Notes under the pieces: model-generated
Told to the model about the DNA's origin: nothing
Database searches by the model: none
The model's input: only the letters and a program-made list of their open reading frames with translations
DNA from: Hemerocallis citrina
Taxonomy: Eukaryota > Streptophyta > Magnoliopsida > Asparagales > Asphodelaceae
DNA length: 64,000 nt
Assembly: GCA_017893485.1 (NCBI GenBank)
Contig: CM030366.1
Coordinates: 104,939,796 to 105,003,795 of the forward strand
Direction: 5' to 3'
Position numbers and translations under genes: made by a program
Shown: positions 11,590 to 23,300 of the stretch, piece after piece
Layout: every line of letters begins with the position of its first letter
How positions within the stretch are numbered: position 1 is the first letter of the stretch

Positions 11590-11735
11590 CTAAGATAGAG
11601 TCAAAAAGGCAAGGAAAAAAGGAATTGATGATCAAGGGGTGAGAAAATAACAGTGCAGAAAAATAGCATGAATGAACTGTGCAAAATAAATGAAAGAAGC
11701 AAACGAAAAACAAAGCAACAAAATACAAAATATAC
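11590..11735 (-). other. Candidate spliced intron between gag and protease
   Basis: On the minus strand a 146-base segment begins GTATATTTTG and ends TTGACTCTATCTTAG, T-rich with a pyrimidine tract before the AG. The gag end (Val-Val-Ala-Gly) and protease start (Val-Ile-Leu-Val) join exactly in frame when it is removed, whereas the gag frame meets a TGA inside it. Related elements read straight across this joint without extra sequence. GT-AG ends, in-frame joining and base composition point to an intron; an old small insertion is the alternative. Confidence 0.6.
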
Positions 11736-12788
11736 CTGCAACAACACCTTCTGCCGTCTCAGCATCTGCAGTAGTCAGGTTGTAAGCCTGACCTCTCCTG
11801 GGAACCGCGGTCCTCTAACCGACAATCTTGCGCTGAGGGGGAACCGATGGCCTGTTTGGACCACGAGCTGGGTCTACCTGCTGAACTGGACCCCCAGCCA
11901 GAACAACTGTCCTCTGCTGTGGACAATCCCGCAATGTTTGGTCAGCAGCACCATAACCAAAATAGCGGCGATTAGCGCGCCCGCAGTCCCTGCGCTCATG
12001 CCCAGCAAGTCAGCAAAAGTCGCAAAAACTAACCCTCTGATGACCAGTAGAAGAGTAAGGAGCTACCCTGTTCGAATGGGCTGGGACAGACCTCCGAATC
12101 GGCCCACCAGAAGGCCTAGAAATAACAGCAGAGTGCTGAACAGTCCGCTGGGGAGGAGCCAACCTGCTGCGAGCCTGCTCCTGAGCTCGAGCTACCTCAA
12201 GAGCCTCAGCATAAGTACGTAGGTGAAGGAAAATGCGATGCATCTGAATACCTCGCTCAAGCACTAGAAGGAATCTATGGGTCTTGTCCTCTTCGTTCGC
12301 CACAAGAACAGTTGCGAAGCAGCTAAGTTGGGTAAATTCCACTGCATACTCATCCACTGACCTGGAACTCTGTTTCAAGAGAGTCTCATGTTACAACATT
12401 ACATAAATAATATATGTAAAAAAGTTCCAATAGTAGAACAACGACCAACCTGTTTCAGGACCAAGAACTGCTGCTCCATTTCAACCTGAGTGCTGCTAGG
12501 TAAGAACTTCTCCAAGAAGCTCCTAGTGAACATGGCCCAAGAAATAGGCCGCACGAGCCTTTCAGACTCATTCCTCCACCAAATGTGGGCTAAGTCCACC
12601 AACTGGATGGTCACCACATCCACTTGATCAGCATCGGCAACTCGCGCTGCCAAAAGCAACTGCTCTGTCCTAATCAGCCACTGTTCGGCCTCCAAAGGTG
12701 TCTCAGTGCCCGAGAATCTGTCAGAATGCAGCCTTATAAAATCTGTAATTGTACCCGGAAGAGGAGGAAGAGCTGCCAGTGTAGGCAC
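11736..12788 (-). pseudogene. gag (capsid and zinc knuckles), main part
   Basis: 12399-12788 holds the capsid core (FIRLHSDRFSGTETPLEAEQ, then AHIWWRNESERL and SWAMFTRSFLEKFLP). 12010-12378 continues it (SVDEYAVEFTQLSCFA). Downstream are a CCHC knuckle with an internal stop (CDFC, AGHERRDC; about 11985-12030) and a second damaged one (FGYGAADQTLRDC). The N-terminal part lies beyond the inserted solo LTR at 17240-17393. It would package element RNA; stops and frameshifts disable it. Confidence 0.85.
12784..12788. repeat. Target duplication GGCAC, left copy
   Basis: GGCAC here equals GGCAC at 17235-17239, flanking the solo LTR 12789-17234. Five bases is the usual duplication of Ty3/Gypsy integrases. 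Confidence 0.9.
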
Positions 12789-13010
12789 TGTAACCCCTGT
12801 TTTCGCAAATACGTATTTTTCGTGTATTATCTGGGTTTGGTTTCTTTATAAATTTTCGTTTTCTTAAATTCATTTAATTTCAAAAATATTTTGTATCTCC
12901 TATTAAAATCTGTTCTTTTCATTAATTGTATTTATTGTTATTTTCAAATGATTCTTATATTATAATACAAATCCTATTATTGTTGTTATTATTATTATCA
13001 GTATTTGTAT

Positions 13011-13012
13011 TT

Positions 13013-13070
<58 letters not shown>

Positions 13071-13105
13071 TATTATTACTATTATTATTATTATTATTAT
13101 TTTGA
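13011..13105. repeat. (ATT)n microsatellite
   Basis: A trinucleotide ATT tract with a few ACT variants, near the LTR start. The same position in other family A LTRs holds AAT tracts (23981-24100, 30365-30440), so the repeat belongs to the LTR. Confidence 0.9.
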
Positions 13106-13489
13106 AGTACAAACTAAGTACATTATTTGTATATGACTACTATAATTGTTTGTGAAAAGTTAAATATTAATCTAATTGTATTCTTCAAATTAATTTTTTT
13201 GAACCCGGTAAAATATTGTTTTGCAACCTATGAGAATTTGTGAAATTCTATTTTATAAATCCTATTTATTTTTCCCTATTGGATTTTAAAACTCAATCCT
13301 ATCTCTTATTAGATCCCTTTTATTAAACCCATACCATAATCTCCAAACCCAATTACATTTCATTAATACCCATTAACCCAATAAACTATCCAACCAGAAA
13401 CCCTATAACTCTATATAACACCCAACCCAATACTCTATATACATACATCCCCTGCTGTAACCCTACTCCCCTACAAAAAACCCTAGCTG

Positions 13490-14040
13490 CCAACTCACCC
13501 CCTACCTCCTACCGTCCCCTTCTCCTAAACCCATCTTCCCTCCCGTTCGTCTCTCTCCTTCCGTCTCCTGTGTGCACCCCGACCTGCACTCCTGACCTCT
13601 CATCCTTCTTCCCCGACCTTCAAGCCATCTCCCTCCTTCCTGTCGTGCTGCCCTACACCCGGCACGCCCTCCGTCTCTCCCGTTCTCCTCCTATACCAAA
13701 CCCCCTTCTAAACCCATCCCCTTTTTTGCCATCATCCCTGTGCTCCTTCCTGTCCTCTCTTCCTGTGCGGAGCCACCCTCCAGCGTCGAGATAACCAGTA
13801 GCGAACCCTACCTGCGCCAGCCCCTGTCACCCTGCCACTCGACGACAGCAGTGACGCGCTCCCCTAGCGTCGTCCTCTTCCGAATACGCAGCAACAGAAG
13901 TCAATAGCGCACCCCCTGTGCGTTGTGTCCCTCCATCGACACGCCATCAGCCAGCCAGCGACCACCACCTCTTCCCTGTGTCTCCTCCTGCCGTCAACCT
14001 TGCCCTGAGAACTGTCGACCGCTGTCAAAGCCAAGCCAAA
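13490..14040 (+). other. GC-rich transcribed leader of a family A LTR
   Basis: A C-rich, CT-rich patch lies just downstream of the TATA-like box in element sense. Equivalents on the minus strand are at 7030-7270, 23270-23760 and 29640-30060. It contains open frames, but their sequences are not conserved between copies, so I read it as non-coding leader. Confidence 0.55.
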
Positions 14041-14099
14041 GTCAGGCTTTTGTTGTTTGATTGGGTTTTGATCACTTTGAATCCTGGCCGTCCGATCGA

Positions 14100-14330
14100 C
14101 TTGATCATCTTGATCATCATGATCTCCATCATCTAATCTGGACCATCTGATTGATTTTGATCATCATCAACTTTAGGATCAATCTGAATCGTCCGATCGT
14201 CGATTGATCTTGATCATCATCATCTTCATCATCAGGGAGATCTGGACTGTCTGATCTGATCGTGATCATCGTCTCCATCACATCAGTCTTGATCTGGCTG
14301 TCTGGTCTGATCCGATCATCTTGATCTTGA
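14100..14330. repeat. GATCATC-rich imperfect repeat
   Basis: Many overlapping GATCATC and GATCTTGATC units occur. The counterpart in the minus-strand family A LTR is at about 22975-23235. Confidence 0.7.
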
Positions 14331-15062
14331 TCCCTTGGATATAGCCGTCCGATTATGTTTGTGATCTTGTTCAAGATCCGCTCGTGATTTTGTGTTCGTG
14401 TCCGGGAATCTGTTCCCGTTATTCTTGCTTTTGCTTCGTCAATTTCGTCATCTCTCTGGTAAGTAACCTGTATTAATTTCTGTTGCAAATATAAGTACTA
14501 AATACTGCATGTAGTGTAGTTTTGTTCTAGAGACAATTCTTGTGCAAAACCCCTATTATATCTTATCTCTATTGTGTTGACCTCCCCGTAGTTGCATCAT
14601 TACATACATGATATGAAATAACTTAGGGATAACCACTTCTTGTTGTATACAAGCATGTTGTTCGTGATCCATGACTTGTATGATCTTGTATGCTTGAAGT
14701 GTTGGTAGTAGTACAACTCGTTGTAGACTTTCTAAATACCATATACTATGTTTTTTGGACATCTAGTATACCCTACTTCACGTTTTGTCATGATTTGGAT
14801 GAGTTCCATATGAACTAGTTGATTTTATGCTGACGGAGATTTCTGTTTTTGCCGTTACCCCGTTTTTTATCAGTACTTTAAAACCTATTAAGGTCAGTAT
14901 ATGAAAACTATTTGTGAATATGAATTATAGAGATTTCTGTCTACTTTCCAGAATTTCTGACATATCTCAGTTTTGATTTATGAGTTGCAAATTATGACTA
15001 TTTTACTATCGATGTGTTTAAAATTCCAGATTCTGTTTTATATGAATTCTAGATGATAAATT

Positions 15063-15292
15063 ATTTTTATACTGGTGTTTTTTTTTGATGATACAGATAG
15101 AGTCAACTGACTCCAGCCATGCATTAATCAATCAAAAAATATTACAATTAGGGTCTTACAAGTTGTAAAACAAGCCAAATGCACGAAGAAAAAAATACAG
15201 AAGAAATACAACACAGACTCAACTCTATTAAAACGACAACGACTCAGACCACAGCATAAGACACCATCAAGACGGATTTTTATACTGGTGTT
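15063..15292 (-). mobile_element. 5'-truncated L1-type LINE 3' end with 17-bp target duplication
   Basis: The insert (15080-15275, 196 bp) is flanked by perfect copies of ATTTTTATACTGGTGTT at 15063-15079 and 15276-15292. On the minus strand it ends GGCTGGAGTCAGTTGACTC, then CTATCTG, ATC and a short poly(A), like the 3' tails of plant L1 LINEs. No pol III boxes were seen at its other end, so a truncated LINE is favoured over a SINE. Confidence 0.85.
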
Positions 15293-17234
15293 AAAGATAA
15301 TATTTTGACCCAATATTTTTGCTGAGTACAACTAGACTTGATTGGGATTAAGCACTAATTTTTGTGGATTTAATTGATAACTTTTATGCCCCATTCTATG
15401 CTTGTAACCAACTACTATACATGCAAAATTTTCATGTTGTTCTGTAAAGAAACATAATTTCGACCTGATTCTATTTGCTTTCTATAAAAATTTTGTGAAT
15501 ATGAATTGTATCCTACTGTATCTATTTTATCACCCTTTTGATGGATCTGAATTTTTTATTTATATTTTGTGAGATATTGCTATTTTGGTACTGCTGTGTT
15601 TATGATTCCAGATTTACAAAAATGTTGTATCTTCCTGTTTTCTGATTTTAATTACCTATTCTATCTATGTTGGAAAATTATGAAACTTTATTTTCTATTA
15701 CTAAACATACTAGGGAATACCCCAGATTTTTCTCGGATTTAATTAGTAAACTTTTATGCTGTTTCCCTATTCTTGAATACAAACTTCTGATTTCTGGCTG
15801 AACATGTTTTCTAGATACAATTCTGTTTTGAGATATGTTGTTGTGAAGTACCATATGACTTATATATATATACTGGATTCGGCCGAGAGTCTATTTTCCA
15901 TATTTTCTAACGGATCCAGGTTTGCATATTTTTAGCAACGGGAATTCCAGATTTAGTACAGTACTATCTTGCTATCCTGAACTAGAATTTTCATTATCCT
16001 ATCCTTTTATGAGTTGTTCTTCACCTGTACATGTTTATCTTTAAACCTAAACCTATTACTTGTTTATGACATGTTATTCTTGCTCTGTTTTGTAACACAT
16101 ACATGCCTGTCTTATAATAATAACAAAATAACCAAGTCGGGATTAAGGGAAAGATCTAGTAGTGGATAATATAGAAATATGTACTTGGAAGGAGGCCGGT
16201 GTTTCCCACAGGATTATCTGTTACGTGTTCATGACTACATGATACACGAATCTGTCTGTCTGATTACCTGATTGCACACTTTCCTATAGGAAGGTGTACT
16301 TAGAAGAGAACCCGTAGGTTCTATCTGTCTGTCTGGATCTGTATCTGATATCTGTCTGTTTGATACCTGAGTACATGACCCTATGGAATCCCCTACGAAA
16401 TCTAAATGTAATTTGTTTGTATGTAGCAACCATGTGGTAAAATCCTGGGATGCATGAAGTGCTACCTAGATATAATTAAAACACAAGACCTATAATAACA
16501 TGATATCTGTTACCTGTTTACCTGTATCTGTCATCTGACGTCAGTTATCTGTTATCTGTTACATGCTACTGGACATCTGTTACCTGTTTACCTATCTGCA
16601 TGACACTTGACATCTGTTACATATCACTTGTACCTGTTAGCATACCATGTTACATAATTCTGTTTTCTGATTCATGTTAGACATTATGTTTTGCTTTGTC
16701 ATATCTATTCCATGCTATGTCTGTTTCTGCTGTTATTTTATATCTGTTTATTTCTCCTATACTTGTGCCTGCACTACAAGCGGCCCGTAACTTGTATTGA
16801 CGGGCATTTTATTTTCTTTTCCCTCTTCCTGCAATTTATTAAATTGCAGATCATGGAGATCAGATCAGCTGCCCGATGGAGTTGGTGATATGAGATTTAA
16901 GATGCTAGAGTTCTTGCTACTATTATATCTATTTCTTGTTGCTTATTTTGAATAATTGTATCTGTTACTTGGAGTATTTTTTTTGGGCAATGTGTCCCAG
17001 GATTTTTCACTTGTTCAGATCTGGTTTATTTAAGATTATTATATTTTGTTTCAAGTAATTCTGTTGGTATATTGATTCATTATGCATGCATGGTTGACTT
17101 CTCTTGCTTCCTACTCTGATTATTCCTGTGGAATGTTGTGAAGATCCTAACAGCTTATGGATGATGAAAATCATTCACTGGGCTTAGTCACGTATCCGTA
17201 TTCCGTATTTCCTTTTGGGAAGCGTGGCGTGACA

Positions 17235-17239
17235 GGCAC
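17235..17239. repeat. Target duplication GGCAC, right copy
   Basis: Pairs with 12784-12788 around the solo LTR. Confidence 0.9.
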
Positions 17240-17393
17240 AGCGGGATTCAGAACCCGGGCAGCTTCCAAGACAGCCATCACAAGATCACTGTGGTATTAC
17301 TGCATGTTGATCAACCGTTCCAACACATTTTGTAACGACCTCAAGCCCGGGCTGTTCATCCTGAGGACGGGAAGCAGAACCTCTGTGAGCCAT
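17240..17393 (-). pseudogene. gag N-terminal part of the Tekay-type element
   Basis: A minus-strand ATG at 17391-17393 opens a short frame (MAHRGSASRPQ), then hits a TGA. The other frame from about 17310 leads into VLNPAV and continues across the solo LTR into PTLAALPPLP of the main gag at 12788. The two parts therefore belong to one gag, split by the insertion and already carrying a frameshift. Confidence 0.75.
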
Positions 17394-17546
17394 GGTCTGC
17401 ACAAGATCAAAAATAGTTAGCATCCAGCTCAGAGTTGATTATAATTCATTCATGTTATTGCATGGTCTATACATTGTTGAGCCAATCCTTGATCGAGCCC
17501 AAACTTGTCTAATATATTAGTCGAACTAATACATTAGCCAACCTGG
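17394..17546 (-). other. Untranslated leader of the Tekay-type element
   Basis: Non-coding sequence between the primer site and the gag ATG. Just before the ATG on the minus strand is CTTGTGCAG, which resembles a 3' splice site; no matching donor was fixed. Confidence 0.6.
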
Positions 17547-17559
17547 GGCTCTGATACCA
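17547..17559 (-). other. Primer-binding site, initiator tRNA-Met
   Basis: The minus strand reads TGGTATCAGAGCC, complementary to the 3' end of plant initiator tRNA-Met. It lies 10 bases inside the 5' LTR end at 17570, which fixes the orientation of this element and of the LTR family. Confidence 0.93.
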
Positions 17560-18179
17560 CTAAAAACCTTGTCATGCCCCGCTTCCCAAAAAGAGATACA
17601 GAATACGGATACGTGACTAAGTCCAGTGAATCGCTTTCACCATTCATAAGCTGTGAGGATCTTTACAACGAGTACAAGTATAAACAAGAGATATACAAAA
17701 GAAATAGTCAACCACACATGCATAACTGAATTAATATAGTCAACAAGATTACTTGAAGCAAGAAGCAAGATGACTGAATTTCAAATAATCATGTCTAGAA
17801 CAAAAGACAAGTCTGGGACAAAAAGCCCAATACAAATATCCATGAAGCAAATTACAATTATTCAAGATAAGAAACAATAATAAATAAATGTAGCAAGAAC
17901 TCCAGCTAACTAGAATCTTTGATCACCTACTCCATCGGGCAGCTGGTCACCAAAGTCTGCAATTTAACAAATTGCAGGAAAAGAAAAGAGAAACAAAATG
18001 CCCGTCAATGCAAGTTACAGGCCACTTGTAGTGCAGGCAACAAGTACAGAAAAGATAAACAAAAATAGATTAACAGCAAAAGCAAGTCTAGCATGGAAAG
18101 GATGTAACAACAAAATAGAGCAACTAACTCTAATAGAGGATAGAAACAACTAGCATGGCAGGATGAACGGATGCAAGTG

Positions 18180-18538
18180 ACATCTAATAAGTGTCAAATA
18201 TCATGTAAACGAGTAACAAGTAACAAGTGTCAATTATCATGTACAAGTAGCAAATAGCAAGTGTCGAGTGATCATGTTCATGTCTTGTATCTAGTCCTAT
18301 CTAGGTAGTACTTCATGCGTCCCAGATTTTTACCACATGGTTGCCACTTTCAAACAAATTACATTTTAGATTTCATATTGGATCATAGAGGGCAATGTAC
18401 TCAGGGACAAGTATCAAGCTCCAAGTATCAAGTAGCAAGCTCCAAGTACCGAGTATCCCGTGTCAAGTGTGCATGTGTCAAGTAATCACGTGTCAAGTTT
18501 CATGTATCATGTATCAAGTGTCAAGCTCCAAGTACTAG
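18180..18538. repeat. CAAGTATCAAG minisatellite, second copy
   Basis: Same unit type as at 5196-5340. Homology to other family A LTRs stops at its right end, where the chimeric junction lies. Confidence 0.75.
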
Positions 18539-18830
18539 AACTTCCTAGTTAACAACTTTTTCCAATTTTGTATGGAACTCAAATTCCTGCTATTTAAACA
18601 CCTGCCAAAATCAACCAAAAACAACAGTTTTGCTGAAACTTGTAAAGCTCATAGCTTATGCTACACTTATCGGAATTCAACAAAATTGGACGTTTTAGAA
18701 AGGTGAAAACATCTACTACAACTTTCTAGTTAATAACTTTTTCAAATGCCATATGGAACTCGAATTCCTGCTCTTTAAACACAAGTCAAAATTAACCAAG
18801 ACAACAGCTTTTTGTTGCTCGCTATTTTGG
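18535..18830. repeat. Direct duplication, period about 180 bp
   Basis: CTAGTTAACAACTTTTTC at about 18546 and CTAGTTAATAACTTTTTC at about 18726 begin two similar units that continue with TATGGAACTC and TTCCTGCT. Confidence 0.7.
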
Positions 18831-19934
18831 GGAAACGATTTGTTTAGCCTAGTAAATTAACCCAGAACAATTTACAAAAATTAGAGCATGATAAGAATAA
18901 GTATTAGAATCTCTCATATTAATTTGGAGTCAAAATTCTAACTTTAGCACAAGTAATTAATTTCTAATCATCAAAACTTCATACTAGTTATTAAAGGTTG
19001 AATCTTTAGTGTTTTATTTGAGTTCTACCACTTCAATCTTTGTATGCAGTTTATTCTAGTCCATATTCATCAATATTCACATGAAATTAGTCCAAGATCT
19101 TCAATTAATTAACAATAATAACAACAATAACAACAAATAAAATCAAGTTGAGAAACCCCACCCAAAATCGATTTGGAAGAACTTGTTTGCTCCTTCTCCT
19201 TCCTTGTTCTTGCTCCTCTTCAAGAACAATCCATGAAATGAACCCACTCTATTTTTTTTTTTGATTTGATCTGTCTTTCTTTTCTTTTCTTCTCATTTTT
19301 TTTTCTAAAAATTAAAGCAAAACAACTAGAAGAAGGAGAATGAGATGAGAGTGAGATGAGATTGAGATGAGGAACAAAATGAAAAGGTCTTTGCCCTTGA
19401 GGTTGGCCGGCCTTAGGGGGGTTTTATAGGAGGAGAGGGAGTGAGCTTGTGGTGTGAGAAGAACCCAAGTGTCACTCTCTTTTGTGGCTGAACAATTTTG
19501 AGATCAATTAGCAAATTAATATTGCAATCACACCCTAATCCAATTCTAACCCTCCATTTGATCATGATTAATCCAAATAATAGGTATTTTTTTCCCAAAA
19601 TCACATACCACATGATTTCGTACAAACGTACGAAATCGAAACAGTACATATACGTATATACATCTATATATACAGAAAATTTTTATTCATCAAACTCAAT
19701 AATTTGTACCAAAAATAATTTAATTCAGAGAATAAAATAAAATAATAATAAACATAATTTTATTATCGACTCGGAAGATTTCAGTACCAATTTGATACAA
19801 TACATATGTATATAGACTGATTTATATATATAGATAATGATTATTTATTAAAACTAAGTAATTTCCATAAGAAATATTTTTATTTTTTAAAAAATAATAA
19901 TAATACAAATATAATATCCAACCGGGATATTACA

Positions 19935-20306
19935 TAATACATCTACAGCAAGGATGAAGAGCAAAGGTGAAAGAGGAACCCTTGCTTCAAACCTCTCTTA
20001 TAGCTCTTGTAGTTAATAATCCCCCCCCCCCCCCCAGGCCTGTTCCATTAACCAAAACAAAGAATTTTGCCGATCTCAAGACATTGCTAACAACACCTAG
20101 GTCCAAAACCTATAGCAATAAGCATATCTTCCATGAATTCCTAACTTACAGTATCAAATGCTTTATGGAAGTCAATCTTCATCATGAGAGTATCATATTT
20201 TCTATTGCAACACATATTAGCTTCATGGGCCACCAAAAAACAATCTATGGTGGAATTTCCTTTCAGAAATGTGCTCTGAGAGGATAAGACCAGAGAATCA
20301 AGGGGT
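19935..20306 (-). pseudogene. L1-type LINE RT, 3' part
   Basis: Minus-strand pieces read SSQSTFLKGN, MMKIDFHKAFDTVS and GFPLSPLLFILAVDV, standard blocks of plant L1 RT. The sense strand has a 15-base G run (plus 20021-20035) that breaks the frame. It joins the segment at 24276 across the solo LTR: LNP continues directly into LDSLVLSSQ. The remaining RT and tail are missing; the fragment stops against the LTR edge at 19934. Confidence 0.85.
20302..20306. repeat. Target duplication GGGGT, left copy
   Basis: Matches 24271-24275 around the solo LTR. Confidence 0.9.
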
Positions 20307-23300
20307 TGTCACGCCCCACTTCCCAAAAAGAGAATACGGAATACGGATACGTGATTAAGCCCAGCGAATGATTTTCATCATCCATAAGCTATCAGAATCT
20401 TTACAACATTTCACAAGAATAATCAGAGTCGGAAGCAAGAGAAGTCAACCACGCATGCATATGTGAATCAAAATACCAACAGAATTTACTTGAAACAAAA
20501 TATATTAATATCAAATAAACCAGATTTGAACAAGTCAATAATCCTGGGTCACATTGCCTAAATACAAAATAATCCAAGTAACCAAGTACAATTATTCAAG
20601 GTAAGCAATAAGAAATAATAATAATAGCAAAACTACAGCATCTAGAATCTCATATCACCTACTCCATCTGGCAGCTGATCTCCAAAATCTGTAATTTAAT
20701 AAATTGCTTGAAGAGAAAAAGAAAACAAAACGCCCGTCAATGCAAGTTACGGGCCACATGTAGTGCAGGCACAAGTACATGGAAAAGAAAAATAAATAGC
20801 ATGGAGTAGACATGAAAACAAAATAGCACAACTGGCATGGCAAGTTGAACAAGTGCAAGTAGCATGTATCAAGTATCAAGTGAAAAAGTATCATGTAAAA
20901 AAGTAACGAGTATCAAATAGCAAGTATCAAGTGAACAAGTATCATGTACAAGTAACAAGTATCAAGTAGCAAGTGTCAAGTGAACAAGTATCATGTACAA
21001 GTAACAAGTAGCAAGTGTCAAGTGATCATGTTCAAGTCTTGTATTATTTCTTTCTAGGTAGCACTTCATGCGTCCCAAGTTTTTACAACATGGTTGTTAC
21101 ATTCAAACAATTTCGTTTTAGATTTCATAGTGGATCATAGAGGGCAGTGTACTCAGGGACAAGTATCAAGTATCAAGTATCAAGCTCCAAGTACCAAGTA
21201 TCACGTGTCAAGTGTGCAAGTGGCAAGTAATCACGTGTCAAGTGCGCAAGTGTCAAGAAATCATGTGTCAAGTTCCAAGTATCAAGTATCAAGTAATCAC
21301 GTAGGATCTGTAGATCCCCTTCCGAGTACACGTTTCTGTATTTTCCACTATTAGATCTTTTCCCCTTTAACCCCCGACTTGGTTATTTATTATTATTATT
21401 CAAGCAAGCATGGATGTGCACAAACAGGGCAAGTATAACATGGTATAAACAAGTAACAAGTTCGGGTTGAAAGATAAACATGTACAGGTGAAGGACAACA
21501 CATAAAAGAGTGGGACAATGAAAATTCTAGTTCAGGATAGTAAGACAGTACTGCACTAAATCTGGGATTCCCATTGCCACAAACATGCAAACCTGGATAC
21601 GTCAGAGAATCTAGAAAATAGACTCCCAGCCGAATCCAGCAAATATATATAAGTCATATGGTATTTCACAAAAACAAGTCTCAAAATAGATTTGTATCTA
21701 GAAAACATGTTCAGCCAAAAATCAGAAGTTTGTATTCATAAATAGGAAAATAGCATCAAAGCTTACTGATTAAATCCACGAAAAATCTGGGGTATTCCGT
21801 AGTATTTTTAGTATCATAAAATAAAGTTTCATAATTTTCCAACGCAGATAGAATAGTCAAGTAAAATCAGAAAGTAGCAAGATACAATAGTTTTGCAAAT
21901 CTGGAATCACAAACACTGCAGTACTAAAACAGCAATATCCCACAAAATATAAATCGAAATCCAGATCCGTCCAAAGAGTGATAAAATAGATACAGTAGGC
22001 TATAATTCATATTCATAAAGTTTTTATAGACAGCAAATAGAATCAGGTCGAAATTATGTATCTTTACTGAACACTATGAAAATTCTGCATGTATAGTAGT
22101 TGTTTGTAAGCACAAACTGGTTTATAAAAGTTATCAATTAAATACATAAAAATTAGGGGTTAATCCAATCAGGTCTAGTTGTAACTAGCAAAATATTGGA
22201 TCAAAATATTATCTTTAACATCAGTATAAAAATAGATTACCATACAGAATTTATATAAAACTGGATCTGGAATTTTAAACACATCTGTAGTAAAATAGTC
22301 ATAACTCGCAACTCATAATCACAAAATCGAAACTGAGATCTGTCAGAAAATATGGAAAGTAGACAGAATTTTCTATAATTCATAATCACAAAATATTCTC
22401 ATATACTTACCTTAATAGGGTCTAAATTACTGATAAAAAACGGGGTAACACAAAAACTAAAATATTCTTTATGCATAAAATCAACATAGATCATATGAAA
22501 CATGTCCAAATCGCAACCAAACATGAAAAAAGGGTATACTAGATGTCCAAGCAATATGGTATAGGGTATTTAGCAAGTCTACAACGAGTTATACTACTAT
22601 CAACACATCAAGCATACGAGATCATACAACAAGTCATGAACAACATGCACATATACAACAAGAAGTGGTCATCCCTAAGTTATTTCATGTCATGGGTGTA
22701 ATGAGGCAACTACGGGCAGGTCAACACAATAGATACAAGATACAACAGGGGTTTCACACAAGAATTGTCTCTAGAACACATCTACACTACAGGCGGTATT
22801 TAGTACTTGTATTACACAAAGAAAAGAATACAAGTTACTTGCCTGAGAGACGACGATGAAAACGAAGCAAAAGAGAGAATAACAGGAATGGATTCTCGGG
22901 CACGAACACAAGCGAACGCATCACGAACTAATCACGAACACATGATCACAATCGCAATCATGAACACAAAGCACGGATCTCGATGATCAAGAGGATGATC
23001 AAGATTAGATCAAACAGACAGCTGAGATCGCTGATGAAGATCGAGATCAAGATGATCGGATCAGATCGGACGGATAGATCAAGACTGATGATGATGGAGA
23101 CGATGATCATGATCAGATCAGACGATTTAGATCTGCCTGATGATGAAGATGATGATGATGATCAAGATCGATCGATCGAACGGCTGTGATCAAAGGAAGT
23201 TGATGATCATCATGATCGTGATGATCAAGAGAAGATAGGACGGCCAGGATTCAATGTGATCAAAACTCCCCCTGAAGGTGATCGATCAAGATAGGGAGGG

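Larger units (their letters stand above)
12789..17234 (+). mobile_element. Solo LTR, family A, inside the Tekay gag
   Basis: It begins TGTAACCCCTGTTTTCGC and ends GGCGTGACA, with GGCAC on both sides and no coding interior, so it is the product of LTR-LTR recombination. Sense orientation is inferred from the family copy at 17570, whose matching end abuts the primer site. Landmarks are an ATT repeat at 13011-13105, a TATA-like TATATAC at 13436-13442, a GC-rich leader at about 13490-14040, a GATCATC-rich patch at 14100-14330 and an L1 3' insertion at 15080-15275. Removing it restores the gag reading across its flanks. Confidence 0.93.
3678..19934 (-). mobile_element. Ty3/Gypsy Del/Tekay-type chromovirus, nested and degenerate
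   Basis: On the minus strand the parts come in the expected order: 5' LTR (17570-19934), primer site complementary to initiator tRNA-Met, leader and gag start (17240-17569), gag, protease, RT, RNase H, integrase and chromodomain-like tail, polypurine tract, 3' LTR (3678-8176). A solo LTR splits the gag at 12784-17239. Stops and frameshifts run through the polyprotein. The two outer flanks (CAAAT at 3673-3677 and TAATA at 19935-19939) do not match, and the outer parts of both LTRs come from different LTR families. The element was therefore rearranged after insertion. Confidence 0.9.
17570..19934 (-). mobile_element. 5' LTR region of the Tekay-type element, chimeric
   Basis: The end next to the primer site (plus start TGTCATGCCCCGCTTCCC) matches family A up to about 18538. 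The outer part (18539-19934) is different and starts on the minus strand TGTAATATCCCGG. Like the 3' LTR region, only the inner part belongs to the element's own family. A direct duplication with a period of about 180 bp lies at 18535-18830. The outer edge abuts a LINE fragment with no matching target duplication. Confidence 0.75.

Noticed and set aside
11653..12222. 189-residue plus-strand open frame
   Set aside because: It lies antisense to the gag end and zinc knuckles of the minus-strand Tekay-type element and has no motif of its own.
20860..21300. Regular short repeats considered as a CRISPR array
   Set aside because: Units are short, contiguous and degenerate with no spacers; the same array recurs inside plant LTRs.
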